Shown here: piece after piece, positions 26,848 through 34,876 of the stretch
How positions within the stretch are numbered: the first letter of the stretch is position 1
Layout of the letters: the number at the start of each line of letters is the position of its first letter
Source: Tannerellaceae bacterium
GTDB lineage: Bacteria; Bacteroidota; Bacteroidia; Bacteroidales; Tannerellaceae
Length of the DNA stretch: 64,000 nucleotides
NCBI GenBank assembly: GCA_021203545.1
Contig: JAJQAZ010000016.1
Span: forward strand, 40,954-104,953
Reading direction: 5' to 3'
The notes under the pieces: generated by a model
Told to the model about the DNA's origin: nothing
The model's database searches: none
Seen by the model: only the letters and a program-made list of their open reading frames with translations
Program-made: the position numbers and the translations under genes

Positions 26848-27636
26848 TTATAAATCTTTAATTACACGTTTAACATCCTCATCTCTATCCATATAAAGAG
26901 TTTGTTTTTCCCAGGTTTTAGAAATGACAATAAACTTTGAGAACGAATTGAACAGGGCAAAAACCAATCCGGGTCTACCATCACGAAATCCGCCTTTAAG
27001 CAGGTATTGTTTTATAAAACCGTATAAAGGACTAAATAAAAGAGAGAAAATAGAATATGTTTTATTTTTAAGAAGTGCCTTTTCTGAATAAACATTTGTT
27101 TTTTTTACTTTATTCTTTATACTCTCGTCAGCTATATGGATAAACGCCATATCTACCCTATGAGCGGGAACAGTTTCTATAATCCCCTCAACAACAGGTG
27201 GTGTATGTAAAGTGGAAGACCAGAAGGTGCCTTCTTTTTTAAAAAAACGCAAAATATAATCCGGATAAGCTCCTCTCATAAACTTCCCCATACAATAATT
27301 TTTCCGGGGAATACGAATACCAGCCGGACAGTTACCGGAATTAACCTTTTCATACAGATACTGTTTCAATGCCGGAGGTACAATCTCGTCCGCATCCACC
27401 GTCAAAATCCAATCGTATGTAGCAGCCTGCAAAGTATAATTCCTGGCAGGTTCTACAATCCCTGTATGTTCATGATAAATAACCCGGCATCCATACTCCT
27501 TCGCAATTTCAACCGTCCGGTCTGTACTATACATATCACATACTACTACCTCATCAAAATCTTTTACAGATTCCAGAACATAGGGTAAATTCTTTTCTTC
27601 ATTATATGTATTTATTATAACAGATATTTTCATCAA
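26848..27636 (-). CDS. Family 2 glycosyltransferase (KdtX/WaaE-like)
   Basis: 262 residues. GT-A fold with KISVIINTYNEEKNLPYVLESVK (about 3-25), CDMYSTDRTVEIAKEYG, and the metal site DWILTVDADEIVPP (about 75-88, DxD). The block AGIRIPRKNYCMGKFMRGAYPDY matches the beta-1,4-glucosyltransferase KdtX/WaaE group, which decorates the LPS inner core. It lies on the opposite strand among LPS genes, sharing the role but not the transcript. Its -7 box (27674-27681) stands back to back with the GT4 promoter. Confidence 0.85.
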   Translation of the reverse strand: MMKISVIINTYNEEKNLPYVLESVKDFDEVVVCDMYSTDRTVEIAKEYGCRVIYHEHTGIVEPARNYTLQAATYDWILTVDADEIVPPALKQYLYEKVNSGNCPAGIRIPRKNYCMGKFMRGAYPDYILRFFKKEGTFWSSTLHTPPVVEGIIETVPAHRVDMAFIHIADESIKNKVKKTNVYSEKALLKNKTYSIFSLLFSPLYGFIKQYLLKGGFRDGRPGLVFALFNSFSKFIVISKTWEKQTLYMDRDEDVKRVIKDL

Positions 27637-27673
27637 CCAAAAATTATTTAGGCTACATAAACCAAGTTTATAG

Positions 27674-27681
27674 CAAAAGTA
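27674..27681 (-). promoter_or_regulatory. -7 box (TACTTTTG) of the GT2 gene
   Basis: Perfect TAnnTTTG on the minus strand, 38 bases before the GT2 start. Confidence 0.45.
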
Positions 27682-27689
27682 ATAATTAC

Positions 27690-27721
27690 TTTGCGTGATT
27701 CTGCTTTTCTTTTTACTTTTG
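27690..27721 (+). promoter_or_regulatory. Promoter with -33 TTTG and -7 TACTTTTG
   Basis: TTTG (27690-27693), 20 bases, then TACTTTTG (27714-27721). It places the transcript start near 27727 and so limits where the following GT4 gene can begin. Confidence 0.65.
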
Positions 27722-27759
27722 TGTAAATAAGAAGAGGATTTTAAAAGAATATTTATCCC

Positions 27760-28860
27760 CTGAAAAATAACCGGAAAAATATTATTCAGCTATTTGCTTC
27801 TTCCACATGGGGAGGAGGTGAACAGTATGTGTATGACCTCTCACAAAAACTGATAGAGAACCATCATACAGTAACTTTGATTTCACGGAAAAGCGACCAG
27901 ATCAAATCCCGCATAGCATCTCTTCCGGTTGATTATTGTGTTCTTCCCTTAAAAGGGGTCACAGATATGAGTTCCGCTTTGAGATTAGCTTCTATACTAA
28001 AAAAACAGCATCCGGATATTATACATATACACCATTTTAAAGATGCCTTTACGGCTATTTATGCTAAATTACTTAGCGGACAAAAAGATATAAAAATTAT
28101 TTTAACACGGCATCTGGTAAAAAAAGGAAAAAAGAATCCATTATATAACTGGTTATACAGGCATATAAACCAATTCATCTTTGTATCCCGGCTTGCAAAA
28201 AATGAATTCCTCTCCACAAATCCGGAAGTACCGGAAGAAAAAATTGCTGTTATTTATAATAGTATTTTACCATTACCCGAAATGGTGGAATCCTGCGATC
28301 TTGCTAAAAGATATACTATAGAGAAAGGCACTTTATTGCTGGGATTCACAGGAAGAATTCATCCGGAGAAAGGCCTGGAAGTATTATTCAGGTCATTAAA
28401 TGAAATAGCTGAAAGAAAGTTCAGGTTGTTTATTATTGGAACCGGAGATTTTGCTTATATTGAAAAATTACAACTATTAGCAGAAGAATATGGAATAAAA
28501 GATAAAGTTTATTTTTGTGGTTACATACATCCTGTCAGCCCGATTATATCCCGGATAGATATAGGCATCCTGCCCACAATTGTTCCGGAATCGTTTGGAC
28601 TTTCGGCTATAGAATATATGCAGGCAGGAAAGCCTGTGATTACAACGAATAACGGAGCTCAAACAGAATTTATTACAAACGGTGAGAATGGATTATTAAT
28701 CCCCCCCGGAGATAGTGAAGCACTGGCAAAAGCGTTAAAGAAATTGGTTGATGATCCGGCTTTACGGAAACGATTAGGAGAGAAAGCAAAGGGAAGTGTT
28801 GAGCAAAAGTTTTCCTATGATACTTTTTATAAACAAATAATGGAGATTTATGAAAGATAA
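27760..28860 (+). CDS. Family 4 glycosyltransferase; start codon non-canonical
   Basis: GT-B glycosyltransferase. N-terminal half with KNIIQLFASSTWGGGEQYVYDL, whose Gly-Gly-Gly-Glu loop and first strand are standard; C-terminal half with LGFTGRIHPEKGLEVLF, FCGYIHPVSP and the ExxxxxxxE motif ESFGLSAIE. No ATG or TTG precedes this conserved start in frame after the stop at 27742; the choices are CTG at 27760, or GTG at 27829, which would cut off the first strand and glycine loop. I place the start at CTG because the promoter lies just upstream; an ATG lost through a base change is equally possible. It probably builds LPS core or a surface glycan with the next gene. Confidence 0.8.
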   Translation: MKNNRKNIIQLFASSTWGGGEQYVYDLSQKLIENHHTVTLISRKSDQIKSRIASLPVDYCVLPLKGVTDMSSALRLASILKKQHPDIIHIHHFKDAFTAIYAKLLSGQKDIKIILTRHLVKKGKKNPLYNWLYRHINQFIFVSRLAKNEFLSTNPEVPEEKIAVIYNSILPLPEMVESCDLAKRYTIEKGTLLLGFTGRIHPEKGLEVLFRSLNEIAERKFRLFIIGTGDFAYIEKLQLLAEEYGIKDKVYFCGYIHPVSPIISRIDIGILPTIVPESFGLSAIEYMQAGKPVITTNNGAQTEFITNGENGLLIPPGDSEALAKALKKLVDDPALRKRLGEKAKGSVEQKFSYDTFYKQIMEIYER

Positions 28861-30001
28861 GCCGGTAAAAATAGCTTTTGATGCCAAAAGGATTACTCAT
28901 AATAGAACAGGTCTGGGTAATTATAGCCGCACATTGGTCAATAACCTGGCTACCTTCTATCCGGAAAATGAATATCTTCTCTACTCTCCGGATCCGGGAA
29001 ATGACCTGTTAAGAGAACAGATAATAAAACGGCCCGGCATTAGATTCATATACCCCGAAAAAAAGAAAAAAGGCATTGCAAAATCGTTCTGGCGTTCACG
29101 GGGTATATTGAAAGCATTGAAAAAGGAAAAACCTTGTTTATTTCACGGATTAAGTGCGGAGCTGCCTTTTGGAATCAAGAAATCAGGCATTAAATCGGTT
29201 GTAACTATTCATGATCTTATATTCCTGCGTTATCCGGAATTATATAATTCCCTGGACCGGATTATCTATACTTATAAATATAAAAAAGCCTGCAACGAAG
29301 CAGACCGGATTGTGGCAATTAGCAAAACGACGAAAGACGATATCGTAAATTACTTTAAAATTGAGCCGGATAGAATTGATGTAGTATATCAGGGATGCGA
29401 TAATGCTTTTAAAGTTAGAATAAACGAACAAACAAAAGAGAGAATAAAGAATAAATATAAACTGCCCGAACAATATATTTTATATGTTGGAACTATCGAG
29501 GAACGAAAGAACCTATTATTGGTAACCCAAGCTTTACACTTGCTAAAAGAGAATGTCCGGTTAATTGTTGTAGGTAAAAAAACTCCTTACATAAACACAG
29601 TAACAGATTATATACAAAAACACCAGTTAGAGAAAAAGGTTTCTATATTTAATCAGGTTCCATTCGAAGATCTACCCGGTTTATACCAGCAGGCTTCGCT
29701 TTTCATTTACCCATCGCGTTTTGAAGGTTTCGGTATTCCGGTAGTGGAAGCTCTTTGCTCGGGTACACCGGTTATTGCCTGCACCGGTTCATGCTTGGAA
29801 GAGGCTGGTGGCCCAGGGTCCGTATATGTTTCCCCTGATAATGCCAAAGATTTGGCAAAAGCAATCCGTGATATCCTATCCAATCCGGAGAAACAAAAAC
29901 AAATGATTCAGCAAGGGTTACAGTATGCCGCCCGGTTCAATGATGAGGTGTTGGCTAAAGAAATGATGAATGTTTATTATAAAGTTATAAACCGGGAATA
30001 A
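28850..30001 (+). CDS. Family 4 glycosyltransferase (mannosyltransferase-like)
   Basis: 383 residues. GT-B fold beginning KIAFDAKRITHNRTGLGNYSRTLVNNL (about 7-33), with VVTIHDLIFLRYPELY, then SKTTKDDIVNYFKI and the donor half LYVGTIEERKNLLLV, SLFIYPSRFEGFGIPVVEAL (EGFGIPVVE). Such proteins transfer mannose, rhamnose or related sugars. It overlaps the preceding GT4 gene by 11 bases, so they are translated together. A bidirectional terminator follows at 30152-30190. Confidence 0.88.
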   Translation: MKDKPVKIAFDAKRITHNRTGLGNYSRTLVNNLATFYPENEYLLYSPDPGNDLLREQIIKRPGIRFIYPEKKKKGIAKSFWRSRGILKALKKEKPCLFHGLSAELPFGIKKSGIKSVVTIHDLIFLRYPELYNSLDRIIYTYKYKKACNEADRIVAISKTTKDDIVNYFKIEPDRIDVVYQGCDNAFKVRINEQTKERIKNKYKLPEQYILYVGTIEERKNLLLVTQALHLLKENVRLIVVGKKTPYINTVTDYIQKHQLEKKVSIFNQVPFEDLPGLYQQASLFIYPSRFEGFGIPVVEALCSGTPVIACTGSCLEEAGGPGSVYVSPDNAKDLAKAIRDILSNPEKQKQMIQQGLQYAARFNDEVLAKEMMNVYYKVINRE

Positions 30002-30151
30002 TTCATTTACAACCGAAACCGGCCGCTATTTCATTCCCTTTTGTTTAGTTTTCCATTTATATACTTTGGTGGTACCGGATAATACTTATTTCCGGCCATT
30101 CTAGTAGGTTGTTATACTGTTTCTGTTACTACATATACTTAAAATAAGATT

Positions 30152-30190
30152 GCAAAAAAAAGCCGTCCCGCAAAGCGGGAACGGATTTTT
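30152..30190. terminator. Bidirectional terminator between convergent genes
   Basis: A8 tract, stem CCGTCCCGCAAAGCGGGAACGG-like (CCGTCCCGC/GCGGGAACGG) and a T5 tract; serves the GT4 operon and dusB. The stem resembles the family E palindromes. Confidence 0.6.
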
Positions 30191-30363
30191 CCGCTCTTCA
30201 AAGAAGCAATCTCACGATTCCTCCTCTGCAAAGACTTGTTAACCTTAGATCTAAAATACTATGAAAAAAACTCTATGCAAATATATATTTATTCGCGCCC
30301 GTGTTACGTACACTATTGTAACATTTTGTTTTAATTTTGTAACACAGAAATATCATCTAAAGT

Positions 30364-31350
30364 TCATTTTATTGCAAATTGAAAAGGAATAGAATCCAGT
30401 ATTTCAAATAGTTCCCTCACATTTTCGGCTCGTAACATCTCTATTCTTACGGGCCGGAAGTTTGGAATACCTTTAAAAAGTGGGGTTGCCGCCAGATGCC
30501 GGCGTATATGAAGGATGCCCCTTCGCTCGTCCAAACGGTCGACACCTTGAAGCGCCTGTTGTTTTAAAACACTTAAATACCAATCAAAAGGTTTAGCAGG
30601 TAAAACAGTGCCTGTTTTCTGGTAATATTTAATTTCTTTAAATATCCAAGGCCGCCCGATAGCACCACGCCCTACCATAATACCGTCTACCCCATAGCGG
30701 TCAAAATAAGTGCGGCACATTTCGGCAGAAGTAATATCGCCATTCCCGATAATGGGTATATGCATGCGGGTATTTTCCTTTACTTTTCCTATCAACGACC
30801 AGTCTGCTTCCCCTGTATACATCTGGCTGCGGGTACGTCCGTGGATAAAGAGGGCTGCAATCCCGCAATCCTGTAATTGCTCGGCCAGGTCTACGATGAT
30901 CCGGCTATTCATATCCCAGCCTAGGCGGGTTTTAACAGTTACCGGAATCTTGACCGCGTTTACTACAGCCCTGGTGATTTCGAGCATCAACGGGATATTT
31001 TGTAACATACCGGCTCCTGCGCCTTTGCCTGCCACCCTTTTTACGGGACAGCCAAAATTAATATCCAGTATATCGGGGCGGGCGGCTTCACATATGCGGG
31101 CAGCTTCTGCCATGGCATCTACCTCTTTACCATATATTTGTATGGCTACCGGCCTTTCTTCTTCAGAAACGATCAGCTTCTGTTCTGTTTTATTGACATG
31201 ACGGATCAATGCATCACTGGATACAAATTCCGTATATACCATATCGGCACCAAAACGCTTACACATCAAGCGAAAAGAGATATCGGTAACATCCTCCATG
31301 GGTGCCAATAATACCGGATATTCTCCTAAATCAATAGTTCCTATTTTCAT
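30364..31350 (-). CDS. dusB: tRNA-dihydrouridine synthase
   Basis: 328 residues, TIM-barrel flavoprotein. VLLAPMEDVTDISFRLMCKRFG (about 13-34) starts the barrel; DILDINFGCPVKRVAGKGAGAGM (about 93-115) holds the catalytic Cys in NFGCP; KTRLGW and IGNGDITS follow the usual order. The enzyme reduces uridines in the tRNA D-loop using FMN and NADPH. Length and motifs are typical for DusB. Its stop lies 170 bases from a shared terminator. No clear -7 box upstream. Confidence 0.93.
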   Translation of the reverse strand: MKIGTIDLGEYPVLLAPMEDVTDISFRLMCKRFGADMVYTEFVSSDALIRHVNKTEQKLIVSEEERPVAIQIYGKEVDAMAEAARICEAARPDILDINFGCPVKRVAGKGAGAGMLQNIPLMLEITRAVVNAVKIPVTVKTRLGWDMNSRIIVDLAEQLQDCGIAALFIHGRTRSQMYTGEADWSLIGKVKENTRMHIPIIGNGDITSAEMCRTYFDRYGVDGIMVGRGAIGRPWIFKEIKYYQKTGTVLPAKPFDWYLSVLKQQALQGVDRLDERRGILHIRRHLAATPLFKGIPNFRPVRIEMLRAENVRELFEILDSIPFQFAIK

Positions 31351-31588
31351 TTTGACAATTCAAAAAACATGTAAAGTTACATCATTTACTACAGAAATGG
31401 AGAGTACCGGTCCGGAGAAGAATAATTTATTTTCAGAAGACCCAAAACACAAAATTGCAAATTGCAATGAAAAACATCCGGTTAAATCGTTCATTTAATT
31501 AAAATTTAATTATACCTACGTATACTTATTTTTTACTTATTCATGGGCCCGGAAAGCTAATAAATCAGGTTTTTACGAGAATATAGGC

Positions 31589-31596
31589 TATCTTTG
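31589..31596 (+). promoter_or_regulatory. -7 box (TATCTTTG) of the U32 peptidase gene
   Basis: Perfect TAnnTTTG ending 10 bases before the first ATG (31607); a second ATG at 31613 would leave a more usual leader. Confidence 0.5.
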
Positions 31597-31606
31597 CAGG
31601 GTTTTA

Positions 31607-32878
31607 ATGGATATGGAAAATAATAAACAACAGGAATTTGAAATAATGGCTCCTGTGGGATCTTATGAATCGCTTATGGCAGCGATTCAGGCCGGAGCCG
31701 GATCTATCTATTTCGGAGTAGAAGGATTAAATATGCGTTCGCGCTCTTCCAGTAATTTCACAACGGAAGATCTTCATAAAATTGTGTCGATTTGTAACGA
31801 ACATCAGATAAAAAGTTATCTCACTGTTAATACAATCCTTTACCAGGAGGATATGGAACTGATGAGACACATATTGGATGCAGCAAAAGAGGCCGGATTG
31901 TCGGCGATCATTGCTGCGGATGTAGCCGCGATGCAGTATGCATACGATATAGGGCTCGAGGTCCATTTATCTACCCAACTGAACATTACGAATATAGAAG
32001 CTTTGCGTTTCTATGCCCGGTTTGCTGATGTGGTAGTGCTGGCACGCGAGCTTAATCTCGAACAGGTATACGCAATCTACAAAGAGATACAGGAAAAAGA
32101 GATCCGGGGTCCTAAAGGAGAACTGATCCGGATCGAGATGTTTTGCCACGGAGCATTGTGTATGGCTGTATCCGGTAAATGCTACCTAAGCCTTCACGAA
32201 ATGAATTACTCTGCTAACCGGGGAGCCTGCATGCAAATCTGCCGCCGTGGATATACGGTAAAAGATAAAGACAGCAGCATTGAACTGGACATAGAGAACC
32301 AGTACATCATGTCGCCTAAAGATCTGAAAACGATTCATTTCCTGAACAAAATGCTGGATGCCGGGGTACGGGTCTTTAAAATAGAAGGACGCGCACGGGG
32401 GCCTGAATATGTTTACACTGTAACCAAATGCTACAAGGAGGCTGTAGAAGCCTATTGTGAAGGAACTTTTACAGAAGAAAAAATAGAAGAGTGGAACAGG
32501 CGGCTACAAACTGTATTCAACCGGGGATTCTGGAACGGTTATTATCTGGGACAAAAATTAGGCGAATGGAGTAGCCGTTACGGTTCGGAAGCTACTAAAA
32601 AGAAAGTGTACGTAGCCAAAGGGATTAAATACTTTAGCGGAATAGGGGTCGCAGAGTTTGAAATGGAGGCACAGTCGTTGCAGATAGGCGACGAAATTCT
32701 CATTACCGGCCCCACTACAGGTGTTGTTTTTGAAACAATCGAAGAGATACGGGTAGAACTAAAACCGGTTGAAAAAACCATAAAAGGTGAACGGTTCTCT
32801 ATTAAAGTAAACAATAAAATACGTCCTTCAGACCGTTTATACAAGCTGGTTCCGGACACAACAAAAGAATTAAACTAA
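31607..32878 (+). CDS. U32 family peptidase-like protein (tRNA hydroxylation TrhP/RlhA group)
   Basis: 423 residues. MAPVGSYESLMAAIQAGAGSIYFG (about 14-37) and HLSTQLNITN are the family's barrel motifs, and CHGALCMAVSGKCYLSLHEM with NRGACMQICRRGYTV (about 182-220) holds the four cysteines that bind an iron-sulfur cluster. Members once called collagenase-like peptidases act in 5-hydroxyuridine formation on tRNA or rRNA; which substrate applies here is inferred. It begins a run of same-strand genes (thioesterase, dprA) with gaps of 9 and 20 bases. The short distance to the -7 box makes ATG 31613 an alternative start. Confidence 0.85.
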   Translation: MDMENNKQQEFEIMAPVGSYESLMAAIQAGAGSIYFGVEGLNMRSRSSSNFTTEDLHKIVSICNEHQIKSYLTVNTILYQEDMELMRHILDAAKEAGLSAIIAADVAAMQYAYDIGLEVHLSTQLNITNIEALRFYARFADVVVLARELNLEQVYAIYKEIQEKEIRGPKGELIRIEMFCHGALCMAVSGKCYLSLHEMNYSANRGACMQICRRGYTVKDKDSSIELDIENQYIMSPKDLKTIHFLNKMLDAGVRVFKIEGRARGPEYVYTVTKCYKEAVEAYCEGTFTEEKIEEWNRRLQTVFNRGFWNGYYLGQKLGEWSSRYGSEATKKKVYVAKGIKYFSGIGVAEFEMEAQSLQIGDEILITGPTTGVVFETIEEIRVELKPVEKTIKGERFSIKVNNKIRPSDRLYKLVPDTTKELN

Positions 32879-32887
32879 TTTTATCGT

Positions 32888-33274
32888 ATGAAAACATACC
32901 AGTTCGAACTAACCATTAAAGTGAGAGATTATGAATGCGACCTGCAAGGAGTGGTAAATAACTCTAATTACCAGCGATATATGGAACATACCCGCCACGA
33001 ATTCCTGGAATCGCTCGGGGAAAACTTTGGTGCAATGCACAAAAAAGGAGTGGATGCCTTCGTATCCAGAGTAGATATTCAATATAAAAACTCTTTACGA
33101 AGTGGCGATATCTTTATTTCTGCATTAAATTTGCGTAAAGAAGGTCCTAAACTGATATTCGACCAGGATATTATCCGTCAGTCAGACGGAAAACTGGCTG
33201 CCCGCGGACGAGTTGAGGTTGTAGTAGTGGAAAACGGGAAGCTAACCAGGGGGGATATTTTGACCCGGTACTAA
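32888..33274 (+). CDS. Acyl-CoA thioesterase (4HBT hot-dog fold)
   Basis: 128 residues. The start FELTIKVRDYECDLQGVVNNSNYQRYMEHTRHEFL (about 5-39) is the classic 4-hydroxybenzoyl-CoA thioesterase motif; the Asp in YECDLQG and the Asn-Tyr-Met helix form the active region. The rest gives SRVDIQYKNSLRSGD, also conserved. It hydrolyses acyl-CoA or acyl-ACP; YbgC-like Tol-Pal association is not seen here. Lies 9 bases after the U32 gene and 20 before dprA. Confidence 0.88.
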   Translation: MKTYQFELTIKVRDYECDLQGVVNNSNYQRYMEHTRHEFLESLGENFGAMHKKGVDAFVSRVDIQYKNSLRSGDIFISALNLRKEGPKLIFDQDIIRQSDGKLAARGRVEVVVVENGKLTRGDILTRY

Positions 33275-33294
33275 ATCAAATAAAAAAAGAATAG

Positions 33295-34407
33295 ATGAAC
33301 GATCCCAGACTTTATCCGATTGCTTTAACTATGATTAACGGGGTAGGCCATATATTAGGCCGTAACCTGTTACAATATTTCGGAAACGCAGAAGCTATAT
33401 TTAAAGAAAAACAGCAAATCCTTGAAAAAGTACCCGGCATCGGTGAGTACACTGCCAGAGAGATCAAAAAAGCAGATGTACTGCGGAAAGCCGGAAAAGA
33501 GGTCGATTTCATCGACAAAAAAGACGTTTCCCTTTATATCATTACCGACGATATGTATCCTTATCGCCTGAAAGAATGTGCGGATGCTCCTATCGTATTA
33601 TATGGGAAGGGAAACGTAAATCTGAACAACCGTAAAATACTAAGTATTGTAGGTACCCGGCGGGCTACAGGTTATGGAAATGACCTGACCGAAAAGGTTA
33701 TTCAGGAAATTGCCGCAGCATTTCCTGATATGCTTATTGTTAGCGGACTTGCATACGGTATAGATATTCAGGCTCACCGGTGTGCTTTAAAGTATAAACT
33801 TCCTACCGTTGGTGTATTGGCACACGGATTAGACCGTATTTACCCGCATGCTCACCGCGAAACCGCAATCCGCATGCTGGAAAACGGCGGCCTGTTAACT
33901 GATTTCCCAAGCGATACCAATCCCGACAGACAAAACTTTGTTATGCGTAACCGGATTGTGGCCGGTCTTGCAGATGCTACATTAGTGATAGAGTCGGCCG
34001 ACAAAGGAGGATCGCTTATTACTGCCGATCTCGCATTTTGCTATGGCCGTGAGGTATTTGCCTTTCCCGGGAGGGTGAACGATAAAAATTCAATGGGATG
34101 TAATAAACTGATCCGGGTAAATAAAGCCGGACTTATTACCTGCACTCAGGATTTACTGGATGCTATGAACTGGGAAAAAGAGGAGAAAAAACAAAAAGGC
34201 AGCACTCAAACAGTCCTGGCATTTGATGAAGAACCGGGGGAGTTGAGCGAAATAGAGCAGTTATTAAGAAAAGAACCTTTACATATTAACCAGATCACAC
34301 TCCAACTGGGAAAGCCGGTACATGAAGTTTCTTCTTTGCTTTTCGACCTTGAAATGGACGGAAAGATCAAAGCACTGCCCGGTCAGATGTATAAACTCAA
34401 TGGTTAA
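33295..34407 (+). CDS. dprA: DNA-processing protein DprA
   Basis: 370 residues. An N-terminal helix-hairpin-helix/SAM-like part (VPGIGEYTAREI, about 43-54) precedes the Rossmann-like DprA domain with SIVGTRRATGYG (about 116-127), VSGLAYGIDIQAH, VLAHGLDRIYPHAHR, RNRIVAGL and ESADKGGSLITADLA. A C-terminal winged helix (about 315-368) follows. DprA loads RecA onto incoming single-stranded DNA in transformation. Its end overlaps the convergent TPR gene by 11 bases. Confidence 0.94.
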   Translation: MNDPRLYPIALTMINGVGHILGRNLLQYFGNAEAIFKEKQQILEKVPGIGEYTAREIKKADVLRKAGKEVDFIDKKDVSLYIITDDMYPYRLKECADAPIVLYGKGNVNLNNRKILSIVGTRRATGYGNDLTEKVIQEIAAAFPDMLIVSGLAYGIDIQAHRCALKYKLPTVGVLAHGLDRIYPHAHRETAIRMLENGGLLTDFPSDTNPDRQNFVMRNRIVAGLADATLVIESADKGGSLITADLAFCYGREVFAFPGRVNDKNSMGCNKLIRVNKAGLITCTQDLLDAMNWEKEEKKQKGSTQTVLAFDEEPGELSEIEQLLRKEPLHINQITLQLGKPVHEVSSLLFDLEMDGKIKALPGQMYKLNG

Positions 34408-34660
34408 ATATATCCTTATTATAAAAGTTAAGGATATCCATTGTCATTTTATACGCTTCCTGTGCCGGGCTTTCAGGATCTAACTCAATTGCTTTCAGAT
34501 AATTATTCAGTGACCGCCGAAAGTCAGATTGTTTCCGGTATACATTCCCGAGTAGATAATAATATTCGGCACACCGGGGATCTTTTTCTATCGCCGCATT
34601 TAAAATCCGGGAAGTCTCTTCCAGGTTATTCTCCCGGATTAGTTTTCGTACTTCTTCCAT
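34397..34660 (-). CDS. Small tetratricopeptide-repeat protein
   Basis: 87 residues containing two TPR motifs: NNLEETSRILNAAIEKDPRC and AEYYYLLGNVYRKQSDFRRS... LNNYLKAIELDP, with the spaced Gly/Ala/Pro residues of the repeat. No signal peptide or membrane segment, so cytoplasmic. TPR proteins bind other proteins; the partner is unknown. It is transcribed toward dprA from its own -7 box (34677-34684) and overlaps dprA by 11 bases at the 3' ends. Confidence 0.8.
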   Translation of the reverse strand: MEEVRKLIRENNLEETSRILNAAIEKDPRCAEYYYLLGNVYRKQSDFRRSLNNYLKAIELDPESPAQEAYKMTMDILNFYNKDIFNH

Positions 34661-34676
34661 ATCTCTGTTTTACTTA

Positions 34677-34684
34677 CAAAGGTA
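34677..34684 (-). promoter_or_regulatory. -7 box (TACCTTTG) of the TPR gene
   Basis: Perfect TAnnTTTG on the minus strand, 17 bases before the start. Confidence 0.45.
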
Positions 34685-34837
34685 CATATTAACCCTATGC
34701 AGGTAGCCATCCGTGTACCTCTTTATAGACTTCCACACGGATGTTTTTTAACTTCCGTGCGCTTATTACACATATATTAATACATCTTTCCTGCACCTTT
34801 TTTTGTTAGTGATATTCAAATACGTCAATTATTTATG

Positions 34838-34845
34838 TAAGTTTG
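34838..34845 (+). promoter_or_regulatory. -7 box (TAAGTTTG) of topA
   Basis: TAnnTTTG 31 bases before the topA ATG. Confidence 0.45.
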
Positions 34846-34876
34846 CAGTCGATTTTAAACAGGAAAGTTCATACAC

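Noticed and set aside
30261..30392. 43-codon frame MKKTLCKYIFIRAR and on, before dusB
   Set aside because: Overlaps the dusB stop, has no signal or family resemblance and no promoter.
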